The notes under the pieces were generated by a model. It saw nothing but the letters and a program-made list of their open reading frames with translations, was not told the origin of the DNA and did not search any database. The translations under genes were made by a program, and so were the position numbers. Positions 1-10,959 of a stretch of DNA of 64,000 nt are shown here, piece by piece (position 1 is the first letter of the stretch; each line of letters starts with the position of its first letter). This DNA comes from Hemerocallis citrina (lineage: Eukaryota > Streptophyta > Magnoliopsida > Asparagales > Asphodelaceae): contig CM030368.1 in NCBI GenBank assembly GCA_017893485.1, positions 107,391,549-107,455,548 on the forward strand, read 5' to 3'.

Positions 1-475
1 CCTTAACCTGTCAGGATCTTTACAATATTTAACAAAAATAATCAGAGTCGGAAGCAAGAGAAGTCAACCACGCATGCATAACTGAATCAAAATACCAACA
101 GGATTTAGTTGAAACAAAATATATTAATCTCAAATAAACCAGATCTGAATAAGTCAATAATCATGTATCGCATTGCCCAAACAAAATAATCCGAGTAACC
201 AAGTACAATTATTCAAGATAAGCAACAAGAAATAATAATAATAGCAAGAACTCCAGCCAACTAGAATCTCATATCACCCACACCATCTGGCAGATGATCT
301 CCAAAATATGCAATTTAGCAAATTACAGGTAGAGGAAAAGAAAAAAAAAATGCCCGTCAATGCAAGTTACAGGATGCTTGTAGTGCAGGCACAAGTACAG
401 GAAAAAGGGTAAACAAATAACATGGAATAGACATGATAATAAAATAGAACAACTAGTATGGCAAGATGAACAAGT

Positions 476-930
476 GCAAGGGGCATGTATCAAGTTTCAA
501 GTAAACAAGTATCATATAAACAAGTATCGAGTAACGAGTGTCAAGTAAACAAGTACAAGTATCGGGTAACAAGTGTCAAGTATCAAGTATCATGTAAACA
601 AGTAACAAGTAACAAGTGTCAAGTGAATATGTTCTAGTCTTGTATTTATTACTTTCTAGGTAGCACTTCATGCGTCTCAGGTTTTTACCATATGGTTGCT
701 ACATTCAAACAGTTTCACTTTAGATTTCATAGTGGATCATAGAGGGTAGTGTACTCAGGGTCAAGTATCATGTTATCAAGTATCAAGCCTTAAGTATGAA
801 GTATCAAGCCTCAAGTGTGAAGTATCAAGCCTCGAGTATGAAATATCAAGCCTTAAGTATGAAGTATCAAGCCTCAAGTGTGAAATATCAAGCCTCAAGT
901 GTGAAGTATCAAGCCTCAAGTGTTAAGTAT
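476..930 (-). repeat. Degenerate short tandem repeats inside group A LTR
   Basis: Two blocks of imperfect repeats. At 476-620 short units built on CAAGTATCAAGT / AACAAGTGTC recur. At 771-930 a unit of about 21-22 bp (AAGTATCAAGCCTCAAGTGTG with variants) repeats about seven times. The same tract is shorter in the copy at 24010-24110. The plus-strand copies carry the complementary ACCTG/TACTTGA-rich tract at 34970-35440 and 62510-62930. No spacers and no cas genes are present, so this is an LTR minisatellite and not CRISPR. Confidence 0.8.
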
Positions 931-2464
931 CAAGTAATCACGTAGGATTTATAAATTTCTTTCTGAGTACATGTTTCTGTATTTTCCACTATTAGATCTT
1001 TCCCTTAAATCCCGGCTTGGTTATTTATTATTATTATCAAATAAGCATGTATGTGTCACAAATAGGGCAAGAATAACATGGCATAAACATGTAACAGGTT
1101 CAGGTTGAAAGATAAACATGCACAAATAAAAGACAACTCATAAAAAAAATAGAACAACGAAAATTCTGGTTCAGGACAGCAAGACAGTATTGCACTAAAT
1201 CTAGAATTTCCGTTGTTACAAACCTGCAAACCTAGATCCGTCAGAAGATCTATAAAATGCACTGCCGGCCGAATCCAACGAATATATATAAGTTATATGG
1301 TATTTCACAAAAACAAGTCTCAAAACAGAATTGAACAGAAAACATGTTCACCCAGAAATCACAAGTTTGTATTCATAATCAGGAAAACGTCATAAAAACT
1401 TACTGATTAAATCCACAAAAAACCTGGGTTATTCCCTAGTATGTTTAGTAATAGAAAATAAAGTTTCATAATTTTTCAACATAGATATAATAGTCAAGTA
1501 AAATCAGAAAGCAACAAGATACAGTAGTTTTGTAAATCTGGAATCATAAACACTGCATTACTAAAACAACAATATCTCACAAAATATAAATCTAAATCCA
1601 GATCCGTAAAAGGGTGATAAAATAGATACAGTACGCTATAATTTATATTCAAAAAATTTTTAGAGACAACAAGTGGAATTAGGTCGAAATTATGTATCTT
1701 TACTGAACAGAAAGAAAATTCTACAAGTATAGTAGTTATTTACAAGTATAGAATAGTTTGTAAAAGGCATCAATTAAATCCAAAAAAAATTAGTGGTTAA
1801 TCCCAAACAAGTCTAGTTGAAATCACCAAAATATTGGATCAAAATATGATCTTTAGCATCAGTAGAAAAATAGATTACTATACAGAATTCATATAAAAAC
1901 TGGATCTGGAATTTTAAACATATCTGTAGTAAAATAGTCATAACTCGTAAATCATAAATCGAAACTGAGATCTGTCTGAAAATCTGGAAAGTAGACAGAA
2001 TTCTCTATAACTCATATTCAGAAGTAGTTTTCATATACAGACCTTAATAGAGTCTAAACAACTGGTCAAAAACGGAAAATCGACAAAACAGAAAATATCC
2101 TTCATGCACAAAATCAACTACTTCATATGAAACTCAACCAAAACCTAACCAAACATGAAATAGGTTATACTAGATGCCCAAGCACATGGTATAGGGTATT
2201 TAGCAAGTCTACGACAAGTTATACTATGAATAACACATCAAGCATTCGAGTTCATACAACTAGTCATGAACAACATGCACATATACAACAAGAAGTGGTC
2301 ATCCCTAGATTATTTCATGTCATGTGTGTAATGAGGCAACTACGGGCGGGTCAACACAATAGAGACCAAATCAACAAGGGGTTTCCCACAAGAATTCTCT
2401 CTAGAACACAACTACACTACAGGCGGTATTTAGTACTTGTATTACAAAGAAAAGAATACAAGTT

Positions 2465-2473
2465 ACTTGCCTT
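2465..2473 (-). promoter_or_regulatory. GC-type 5' splice-site motif in LTR leader
   Basis: On the minus strand this reads AAGGCAAGT, the consensus of plant GC-AG intron donors (AG|GCAAGT). It is preserved in four other group A LTRs (25644-25652, 33414-33422, 45852-45860, 52267-52275) although the surrounding leader is much more divergent. The use of the site is inferred; no acceptor is assigned. Confidence 0.35.
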
Positions 2474-3501
2474 ATAGACGACGATGAAAACGACGAAGAG
2501 AAAGAGAATAACGAGAACGGATTCCCGGGCACGAACTCAACGAACGAACGAACCCAAGAACTACGAACACAATCATGAACCATGAATCACGAGCGAAACG
2601 TCGAAACAACACGCACACACACACACTCAAACACCGAAAGGAAGAGGAAGGGAGGGAGAGAGATGACGGCGATGCACAGCATCGAGGGGAGCGACGACAG
2701 CCAAGGGGGAACTGCAGAGGGGGCAGTCGGGACTGTCGCCGGCAAGGGGAGGCCTTGGCTGTCGGTCGTCACGGCTGACAGCGACGCGACGAAAGCAGGG
2801 GCAGATGGCGGGGCTGATTGAGGATGGCAGGGGACGGTGCAGTGTCGACTGAAGCTGGCGTCGCGACTGCAGTGGGTGGCGTTGCTCGCCTAGGTGTTGC
2901 AGCGCCGCAAAGAGGAGAAGAGGAGACAGGGGGGGTGCAGCGATGGAGAGGAGTGCAAGGCTCGGGAGAGGGGGCAGGCACAGGAGGGAGAGAGAGCTGG
3001 AGGACGGGAAGGTGCAGGGGTGTTAATAGAAGGTAGGGTTTGGGTAAATGCAGGATGGGTTATATCGGTGCGTAAAAAATTGTGTTAGGGTTTAGTTGAG
3101 GGGTGACGGCTGATGATGTGGTAGTACGGGTAACGGGTATGCAAATGGGTATCAGGTGCCATGGGTGTGGGTAATAGGATATTGGGTTTAGGGGGTATTA
3201 GCTTAATAGGGTTATAGGTTATCAAGCTAATGGGTATGAATAGATCCACAAAGAAAATCTAGAATAGGATTTAAAATGAACGAATAAAATAGGACATGGG
3301 GTCAAAAATATAAGCTTGATCAAACAGAGATGGAATAATAGGAGCCAATGAATCAAGAACTCAAATGAGACGACAAATCAAATAAATGACTATATTGAAA
3401 ATGAAGATCCAATATACGGTTCAAGAGCGATACAATGAGGATAAATACACAAAAGAAGAAAGTACACCCAAAAACCCATAAAATGAAAAACAAGGATTAC
3501 A

Positions 3502-3518
3502 AATCCTACCCACCTAAC
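3502..3518 (-). promoter_or_regulatory. Polypurine tract of chromovirus A
   Basis: On the minus strand GTTAGGTGGGTAGGATT sits immediately upstream of the LTR start (TGTAATCC) and downstream of the chromodomain stop. This is the expected place for plus-strand DNA priming in an LTR retrotransposon. The same tract precedes the LTR at 32371. Confidence 0.75.
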
Positions 3519-3593
3519 AAGAAGAATTTCATCCTCGAAATTCAAACAAGAGGTACATAGGCTAACCCCGAAAAGAACAGAAAGAACCAAACA

Positions 3594-4955
3594 TTACCCA
3601 AACAGATGAGGAAACTTTTGTTGAATCTCCTCCTCCAACTCCAAAGTCGACTCACCCGGCGAGTGAGGATTCCAAGAAACATGAACCAGCTTGATGACCT
3701 TTTTCTTAAGCACTTTCTCCCGCAGATCCAAAATAGCAACTGGTGGAATCTCACAAGTCAAATCCGGCCGAACGGTCAACTCAGAATAGTCGATCACGTG
3801 GCTCTCATCTCGGATATATCTCATGAGTTGTGAGACATAGAAAATATTGTGTACTTCTGATAATGCTGGTGGCAATGCAAGACGATAGGCCACCTTGCTT
3901 ACTCGCTCCATAATGTCGAACGGTCCAATAAACCTAGGGCTGAGCTTACCCCCATCACCAAACCGAATGACATCCCGCCAAGGCGATACCTTTAGGAAAA
4001 CATGGTCACCAACCTCAAACTCCAAGCTCTATGATGGACATCAGCCCATCGCCTTTGCCTATCCTGAGTTGCCTACAAGTGCTTCCTGATCTGAGCCACT
4101 ACATCAACTGTCCTAGTGATCAACTCTGGTCCCAACAATTTCCTCTCACCAATGTCATCCCAGCACACCAGTGACCTGCACTTCTGCCCATACAGTGCCT
4201 CGAATGGTGCAGCTTTAAGACTGACCTGAGAGCTGTTATTGTACGAGAACTCTTCAAGATGCAAATGGTCCTCCCATGATCCACCGAACTGCAGCATACA
4301 GGACCTCAACTTGTCCGTAAGAATCTTGATGGTCCTCTTTGACTGTCCATCAGTCTGGGGATGAAAAGTTGTACTGTACTTTAATTTACTCCCCAAACTA
4401 CTCTGAAGACTTTCCCAAAGCTGAGATCTGAATCTCGTATCCCTATCAGATACAATATTTACTGGAATCCCATGAAGTCTGACAATCTCTTGCATGTACT
4501 TCTCAGCTAGGCTCTCAGTAGACTGTCCGACTCGGAATGGAATGAAGTGAGCAATCTTCGTCAGTCGGTCGACAATCACCCAAATGGCATTATGACCCTT
4601 AGGACTCCTCAGCAAAGCAGTCACAAAATCCACAGTGATATGTTCCCACTTCCACTCTGGAATGGGAGCGGTTGAAGAAGTTTGGCGGTCCTCTGATACT
4701 CTGCCTTCACCTGCTGGTAGATCAAATACTGAGATACAAACTGAGCCACATCCCTCTTCATACCGTGCCACCAGAAATAATGCTTTAAATCCTGATACAT
4801 CTTAGTACCTCCAGGATGGATAGAATACAACGAATGGTAGGCTTCCTCAAGCAACCTCTGACGAACTTCACCCTTCGAGACACACAACCAGACCCAAAAT
4901 GAAGCCATCCATTAGCATGAATAACCATGTCCGTTCTGGACCCAAAACGAAGCGA
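3594..4955 (-). pseudogene. Integrase and chromodomain remnant of chromovirus A
   Basis: Minus-strand C-terminal pol of a Tekay-like Ty3/Gypsy element. In order: the integrase HHCC zinc region (IHPGGTKMYQDLK near 4800), the catalytic core (4620-4073), the GPY-type region GKLSPRFIGPFD near 3940, and a C-terminal chromodomain ending in FPHLFG at 3594. Damage: both zinc cysteines read Tyr (SQYLIYQQ), and the third catalytic acid is Lys (GQSKRT where the family has GQSERT). There is a frameshift near 4665, a stop after QIRKHL near 4073, and a one-base loss near 4030. The first two catalytic Asp (VDFV, VSDRD) remain. RT, protease and gag are absent: at about 4955 homology stops and another element's LTR begins. 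The element is dead. Confidence 0.9.
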
Positions 4956-5841
4956 TACCAACACTTTATTAAATATTACATTCTTTTTCTCTTTCTAGTT
5001 ATCATGATATCTATCCATTTACTTGAACACAACATTATTTCTACAAGCCATGGCAGAATCATAATAACATGGGGTAATCTACATTAATCACATCAAAATA
5101 ATCTACATTACTCATATGTCAAATACTAGCATGCTCATCCTATAATTTTCGAAAGCATTTAAGACCACCCACCTCTAAGAAGACTTGCAAATGTAGAAAC
5201 ACAACTCCTAAAAAACTCCTAGCTCCAACATGATCACCTAGCCCTTCTCCTCCTAGCAAGAGCAACTCCAAGCCTCCAAGGATGCAAGACAAGAACTCTC
5301 TAACTCTCTTTCTTTTATTCTCTCTTTGATTCTTAATTTGGTGCAAGAAACAAACACTAGGGAGGGGGGGTATTTATAGGATAAATGGATGGCTAGGATT
5401 TGATCTCACAAACAAGTAACTACCCACTCTCTCCACTCTCCCACTCTCCCACTCTCCCAAAACGGGCCCCCCTCTCTTGTGCATACACGTGCATGTGTAA
5501 TGCACACCCTCTCTCATTTTTTATACATATTTATACTTTTATTTGTGTGTCTACTAGTTGTTACATGTCATGTGTGATACCATGTACAACTAACTGGTAG
5601 GATTAAGTTTGTGGGCTTAATTTTAATTTAATTAATTAACCTAGTGGGCTTAGAGTCTTCTCTTAGGCCTATGAGTTTTATTATGAGAAGTAGACAAAAT
5701 ATAATAAAAAATAAAAAGAGAACTCATGCATACTACAAAAAATAATTTTGGAATGAAAGGGAGTGAAATTTGCACGTGTGTTGCACGTGCAAAAATGGAA
5801 AAATGTACTTTTATTTAAGAAAATTTATACGGGATGTTACA
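4956..5841 (-). mobile_element. 3' LTR of chromovirus D, truncated
   Basis: The minus-strand LTR starts TGTAACATCCCG at 5841 and runs down to about 4956, where it is cut at the junction with integrase A. It matches the outer part of the 5' LTR (13430-13595 plus 18932-19652) closely, which defines the two LTRs of one element. About 2.3 kb of this LTR is missing. The uninterrupted copy here (ACTAGCATGCTC near 5130) reveals the CACTA insertion site in the other LTR. Confidence 0.9.
5371..5380 (-). promoter_or_regulatory. TATA box of group D LTR
   Basis: On the minus strand CCTATAAATA is followed by a run of C. The same TATA plus C-run occurs in the 5' LTR at 19177-19186. It lies about 460 bp into the LTR, a plausible U3/R boundary. 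Confidence 0.6.
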
Positions 5842-5855
5842 ACACTCCCTCCTTA
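5842..5855 (-). promoter_or_regulatory. Polypurine tract of chromovirus D
   Basis: On the minus strand TAAGGAGGGAGTGT lies directly before the LTR start TGTAACATCCCG and about 75 bp after the pol stop. Confidence 0.75.
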
Positions 5856-5930
5856 GAATAGTTCCATCCACGGAAATACACTTAGGATTGAGAAAAGACA
5901 AGGAAAGAAAAAGAAAAGAGTTCGCAAATT

Positions 5931-7300
5931 TTAGTTGAAAAGCTTAGGGTGATCTCTCATCATCCTCTCCTTTGATTCCCATGTGGCCTCCTCAACAATT
6001 TGGTTCCTCCAGATGACCTTGACCATAGGTATAGTCTTATTTCTCAAGACCTCCTCCCAACGATCCACAATCTCCACTGGACGCTCTACATAGCCCAAAT
6101 CCAATAGCAGATCCTCTGGCACTTCGGGTAAATGATGACTCGGATCCGGAATATAACCTCGTAACATAGACACATGGAAGACATTGTGTACTTGGGTCAA
6201 CTCATTCGGTAGTTCTAACCGATAAGCTATCTTTCCAATCCCTTTCAATATCTTATAAGGACCTATGTATCTCGGGGCTAATTTTCCTCCTCTTCCAAAC
6301 CGAATCACTCCCTTGGTTGGAGACACCTTCACGAAGACAAAATCACCTTCTTTAAACTCCAGATCTCTCCTCCGGTTGTCGGCATAACTTTTCTGCCTGC
6401 TCTGTGCATCGATTAACCTCTTCCTGATCAGCTCGATCTTTTCTGAGGTCTGTTGCACAATCTCCGGCCCATACAGCTGCCGTTCCCCCTACTTCATACC
6501 AACATATCGGAGTCCTACACTTCCTTCCATATAGAGCCTCATACGGTGTCATCCTGATGCTTGCATGGAAACTGTTGTTGTAGGTGAATTCCACTAGAGC
6601 CAAATGCCTCTCCCAACTGTCACCAAAGTCCAACACGCAACATCTCAGCATATCTTCTAGTACCCGGTTGACTCTTTCAGTCTGCCCATCAATTTGAGGA
6701 TGGAAGGCCATACTAAAATCAGTCTTCGTCCCCAAAGCTGCTTGAAGACTTCTCTAGAAATGCGAGGTGAATCGCGCATCTCTGTCGGATACTATCGATA
6801 GAGGAACTCCATGTAGCCTCACGATCTCCCAAACATATAACTCGGCCTGCTTCTCCATTGACCAAGTAAGCTTCATCGTCAAGAAGTGAGCCAATTTGGT
6901 GAGTCGGTCCACTATCACCCAAATTGTATCATTGCCCTTGGAACTCTTGGGCCATCCTGTGATAAAGTCCATGCTGATACTATCCCACTTCCACTCTGGA
7001 ATGGGTAGTGGCTGCAACAACCCCCCGGGTTTCTGATTCTCGACATTAACCTGCTGACAAACTACACACCTGGCAACAAACTCGGCCACATCTTGCTTCA
7101 TCCCTGACCACGAGAAATACTGATTTATGTCTTTGTACATGTTGGTACCCCTGGATGCGTTGATAATAAAGTCGCATGTGCTTCCTGAAGAATACTCTCC
7201 TTCAGTTCTGCTTGATTTGGCACACACAGCCGCTCTCCAAACCACAACCCTCCATCCTTCACTTGAAATTCTGTCAACCTGCCAGTGCCAACCCGTTCTC
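5931..7300 (-). pseudogene. Integrase and chromodomain of chromovirus D
   Basis: C-terminal pol. The zinc region keeps its two Cys (ARCVVCQQ near 7070), but the His-side segment is altered ([11 protein letters not shown]). The catalytic core keeps all three acids: MDFI near 6975, VSDRD near 6780, and GQTERVN near 6675. It is broken by a stop near 6754 and a frame change to the next segment (6735-6352). Near 6480 another frame change leads into the GPY region (GKLAPRYIGPYKI near 6270) and a chromodomain (EEVLRNKTIPMVKVIW to HPKLFN, 6070-5931). The chromodomain places it in the chromovirus branch, probably Tekay. Few lesions suggest a younger insertion than element B. Confidence 0.9.
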
Positions 7301-8720
7301 TCATTTCCTAAATCTTGGGTCGGTCTTCTGACTGTTGATGATCTTGTCTCTCAATGTGGGTTGAATCCTTAACTGAGCTAAGGAAGCTCCTAATCCTTGC
7401 AACACCACCTCTATCTCTGCTCGATCAAGTTCTTCTGCCAACTTCTCCAAAGTTGTGATCAATCGGGACAAACTACTCTTCCTACTGAGCGCATCAGCCA
7501 CCACACCGGCCTTACCTGGATGGTACTTGATTTCGGGTCGGATATCCTCCAACACTTCCAACCATCTCCTCTACCTCAGATTCAGGTCCTTCTTTTGGTA
7601 GATGTACTTCAGACTCTTATGACCCATGTACATGTTGACTTTCTTCCTGTACACGTAGTACCTCCACTGCTTCAGAGCAAAAATGATCGCTGCCAACTCC
7701 AGATCGTGGGTTGGGTAATTCTTTTCATGCAGTCTTAGTTGTCTAGACCCATAAGCTATTACCTTTCCCTCATCAGCACACAGCCCAATCTGCAATGGGA
7801 AACATCGTTGTAGACATAATAGTCGACTCCTGCTCTTGGCAAAGCCAGAATAGGAGCGGTAGTCAACCTTTCCTTCAACTCCTGAAAGCTAGCTTCACAC
7901 TGTTCCGAACAATTGAAACTCACGTTCTTCCTTGTAAGCCCTGTGAGTGGCACAGCTATCTAGGCGTAGCCCTGAATGAACCTTCTATAGTAGCCAGTTA
8001 AACCCAGGAAGCTCCTAATCTCTTTCACTGTAGTTGATCTTGGCCAATCCTTCACTGTCTCAATCTTCTGCGGGTCAGTAGCCACTCCCTCCTCAGAAAA
8101 TATGTGACCCAGGAAGGCGACTTCGTTTTTCCAGAAGTCACATTTGGACAGCTTTGCATATAGTTTCTGCTTATGTAGCCTCTTCAGTACCTCTGCTAGG
8201 TGCTCGGCATGCTCTTCTTCTGACTTGGAGTAGACCAATATGTCGTCGATGAACACAACGACGAAGGAATCGATGAACGGCCGCAGGACCCTGTTCATCA
8301 TGTCCATGAAGAAAGCAGGTGCATTGGTTACTCCAAACGGCATGAATAGAAACTCATAGTGACCATGTCTAGTTCTGAATGCCGTCTTGTGCACATCTTC
8401 TTCCTTTACTCAGACCTGGTGATAACTGGACCGTAGGTTTATCTTGGAGAAAATAGCTGCTCTTTGTAGACGGTCGAATAGATCATCGATTCGAGGAATT
8501 AGATACTTGTTTTGCACTGTCACCTTGTTCAATTCTTGTAGTCGATGCACATTCTCATCGATCCATCCTTCTTCTTTACCAAAAGAACTGGGGCTCCCTA
8601 AGGTGACCCACTTGGCCTGATGAATCCTTTGTCTAACAACTCTTCAATCTACTTCTTGATCTCATTTTGTTCAACTGGCGACATTCTGTATGGTGCCTTA
8701 GAAATGGGTGCACTCCCTGG
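7301..8720 (-). pseudogene. Reverse transcriptase and RNase H of chromovirus D
   Basis: Minus-strand middle of pol. The RT part runs from about 8700 (SKAPYRMSPVE) through KDGSMRMCIDY, with in-frame stops between 8650 and 8400. The following open segment has the intact RT core FIDDILVYS near 8235 and [10 protein letters not shown] near 8100. After a stop at 7960 it continues into RNase H ([10 protein letters not shown], then [15 protein letters not shown] near 7690). The usual FTDHKSL motif reads YMGHKSL near 7615, so one catalytic Asp is lost. A stop near 7570 separates the connection region with DALSRK. The domain order protease-RT-RNase H-integrase is that of Ty3/Gypsy. Confidence 0.92.
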
Positions 8721-9238
8721 CTAAATGGAGATGCTGAACTCTACATCCCGCTGAGGAGGAAGCCCGGGTAGGTCTTCTAGAAACACTGTTGGAAAATCCC
8801 GGACTACTGGAATCTGCTCCACTTCTTCAGAAACCTTCTGCTTAGTCAGAGCTGCTACCAACTGCTTACACTTTCTCTTCCCTTGAAATGTAATTGCTGG
8901 TCCCCCTGGTGCCTTCACCACAACCTCCTTACTCTTGCACTCAATAGTGGCACTGTAGACTGACATCCAGTCTATGCCAATGATGATGTCGACCCCCAAA
9001 ACTGCAAACTCAATGAGGTCGATGCCAAAGATTCTGTCTCCAATTTCAAGATCACACCCTTCATAATATTGGTTGGTAGTCAAATTTTCTCCTGACGGAG
9101 TAGCCACAGATAGGATTTTGATAGGAAAATTTTTAGGTTCGACTCCCAATCATTTGGCGGATGATGGTGACACAAATGTGTGCGATGATCCCGTATCAAA
9201 TAAAACTGATGCTTTTATTCCATTTATCTGAATATCTC
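8721..9238 (-). pseudogene. Aspartic protease of chromovirus D (downstream of the intron)
   Basis: Starts just after a canonical splice acceptor at 9239-9240 and reads GDIQINGIKASVLFDTGSS, so the catalytic DTGSS is intact. It continues with the flap-like VLGVDIIIGIDWMS and the linker LEDLPGLPP that precedes RT. One stop interrupts it (just before GVEPK, near 9150). It joins Gag in frame only if the 87-bp segment 9239-9325 is removed: the Gly codon is split G|GA across the junction. The alternative of a simple readthrough Gag-Pro is unlikely because that segment holds an in-frame TAA. Confidence 0.85.
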
Positions 9239-9325
9239 CTGTTACATAAAGAGTACTCTCATTACATAACATTTCTTACATAAAATGGAAATAAAAACAG
9301 AACAACCTAACATCTTCTTCTATAC
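9239..9325 (-). other. Candidate intron between gag and protease (element D)
   Basis: 87 bp on the minus strand. Donor ACGG|GTATAG, acceptor TTATGTAACAG|GAGATATT, AT-rich, phase 1. Unspliced, the Gag frame reads into it and stops at TAA near 9280. Spliced, VIT-G-DIQING is continuous and protease follows. Elements B (27510-27655) and E (42731-42843) carry a comparable segment at the same place. Splicing is inferred from sequence only. Confidence 0.7.
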
Positions 9326-10367
9326 CCGTGATGACGTTATCAACACCATCAGCATCGGCTTTGGTCAAAGCGAACACTCGCCCCTGCTGGAATTGCTTCT
9401 GCCCTGGGTTGGCCTGCTTCTAACTTGGCCCTTCCCGCTGGAGCTGAGGGCAAAATGGCTTGATGTGGCCCTCCTTGCCACAAAGGAAACAAGTCTTGCC
9501 CCCCTAAGAATTTGTACACCTAGTAGCTATGTTCCTTGCCTCTCCACACGTGTAGCAGGTGGGTACCCTTCTAGTCACTGCAACAGAATTTGCTCCGGTG
9601 GATTTGAACCGCTGCGCTGGGGGCTATCCCGTGAAACTGCCCGGTGCTGCAGGCCTCTTGCCAGTGCTCCAGTTACTCCTCTTGACCTGTTGCCTGATAC
9701 AAGTTTATATCTGTCTCAGTAGTGGTGGCTCTCCGGACCAACTTCTCAAACCTTCGGATACCTAGGGGTATCATTCGGGTCCTCAAACTTGACCTCAAAC
9801 CTTGCTCAAACTTTCGTGCTTTCTTGGCTTCGTCCAGCACCATTTTTGGTGTGTACCTCGAGAGTTTATTGAATTTGGTTTCATACTCCCGCACGGTCAT
9901 CCCTCCTTGTTGTAGGCCCAAAAACTCCATTGCTTTCTTCTCTTGAACATCCATGGGAAAGTAGTGGCTTCTGAATTCGCCAAGAAACTCCTCCCAGGTA
10001 ATCTGCACATTGCCCAAGGTCTTCTTCAGTGATTGCCACCAAACTCCTACATTGTTCTCTAGCTGGATGGTCGCCAGCTTCACCTTACTCGCCTCAGGGG
10101 TCTCTAGAACTTCAAAGACTATCTCAATCTGCCTGATCCAGTTGTCTGCAGTGTCTGGATTTGCATGGCCCTCAAACACAGGTGGTTTCATCCTTTTGAA
10201 TGACTCCACTAGCCTGATCGCTTTAGGGACCTGCACAGCTGGCCCCGGCCTAGTGTTCCCGGTGATGTTGGTGGCAAAAGCATTCAAGGTCTGGTACACT
10301 CGAGCTAGTTCAGTCTCCAGATCGAGCCCATTCTCACCACTGTGCCCTTTGCCGTTTCTGTTCCTTC
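9326..10367 (-). pseudogene. Gag of chromovirus D (capsid and zinc knuckles)
   Basis: Minus-strand Gag. The capsid region has the plant retrotransposon_gag signature (NWIRQIEIVFEVLE, ATIQLENNVGVWW, REYETKFNKLSRYTP, EQGLRSSLRTRM) from about 10150 to 9750. Then come two zinc knuckles: CYTCGEARNIATRC near 9560, where the His is replaced by Asn, and CFLCGKEGHIKPFC near 9500, intact. A stop near 9673 and one between the knuckles interrupt it. The end (RVFALTKADADG, near 9350) leads to the candidate intron at 9325. No in-frame ATG precedes the capsid: a TAA lies just before it, so the N-terminus probably comes from 10511-10959 by splicing, or has been lost. Confidence 0.88.
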
Positions 10368-10510
10368 CTTAATCACCATAAATAGCACAACTTACATTCC
10401 TTCAACAAAATTTTATTCATTCCAAAATTAAACATTTTACATTCGAAAAGAAAAACTTGCTTTATTACATCCATTACATCCCCTTTACATAAAGACATCC
10501 TAGATTCTAC
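10368..10510 (-). other. Second candidate intron inside gag (element D)
   Basis: 143 bp on the minus strand. Donor AACC|GTAGAA and acceptor GTGATTAAG|GAAGG, AT-rich, phase 1. Removal joins AAKRN with RRNRNGKG in one frame. Retained, the upstream frame stops at TAG three codons in (10502-10500), and a TAA precedes the downstream frame. The segment also contains two AATAAA-like motifs. The acceptor lacks a strong pyrimidine tract. It could instead be a spacer between a short upstream ORF and gag. Confidence 0.4.
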
Positions 10511-10959
10511 GGTTTCTCTTGGCTGCTCTGAGCTCTTCCTACAGTTCATGGATTTCTTTATTCATATCTTCAAACCTCTGATGACTCTCCTGCTTGTCCC
10601 AGCGAGTGATATGGTCCAGTTTGGCAAAGTGTCGATCATTTATGTACTGAACCATCTCTCAGCTCTTGAATGCGCTCCTTATCTTCTGCCCGTTGCGCTT
10701 CTAAGTGGTTTACTCTCCACTTTTGAGCATCCAACTCTCTTCAAAGAGAAACAACAATACCACCTTGGTCATCTGGGATGAGTTCTTCGTTTGCGGATTC
10801 TTCTGGGGAATTAGGCGGAGGTGGAGTAATCTCCCTGGACTCGGGCAATTCCTCTACTATTTCCTTTGGGTCTTCTTCTTCCTCCATTGGCTCTTCCTCT
10901 TCTTCCTCGAAGGGAACGAACCATTGCACCTCATTCTCGAGATCATGATGATTGACCAT
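10511..10959 (-). pseudogene. Acidic and coiled-coil N-terminal segment upstream of gag (element D)
   Basis: Starts with ATG at 10959, about 150 bp after the primer site. Residues 1-72 are very acidic with a proline run (EEEEEEPMEEEED, then PPPPNSPEE). After a TGA at 10741 comes a charged, heptad-like stretch (HLEAQRAEDKERIQELR, then DKQESHQRFEDMNKEIHEL) down to 10511, with one base missing near 10650 and one TAG near 10530. I do not recognise a named domain. Its position and the in-frame splice to 10367 suggest it is the Gag N-terminus. Alternatively it is an extra ORF upstream of gag, as in Ogre-type elements. Confidence 0.55.

Larger units (their letters stand above)
1..3501 (-). mobile_element. 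Group A LTR, 3' LTR of chromovirus A, cut by window edge
   Basis: Minus-strand LTR. Its 5' end (GGATTACA on the plus strand, reading TGTAATCC on the minus strand) lies at 3501, directly after a purine tract and the chromodomain. By comparison with the complete plus-strand copy at 32371-36004, roughly 95 bp of its 3' end lie outside the window. The same sequence recurs at 19653-20078 plus 23878-26692, and inverted at 32371-36004, 44971-47122 and 55212-63505. No ORF inside is conserved between copies: those at 2400-3090 fall in the GC-rich leader and are not genes. It contains a tandem-like repeat tract (476-930) and a GC-type splice-donor motif (2465-2473). Confidence 0.9.

Noticed and set aside
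771..930. Regular short repeats resembling a CRISPR array
   Set aside because: Units are adjacent and degenerate without unique spacers; plant LTR context.
2401..3088. Several overlapping ORFs on both strands
   Set aside because: They lie in the GC-rich leader of a group A LTR; frames are not kept in the other copies (25700-26150, 33020-33490, 45310-45940).
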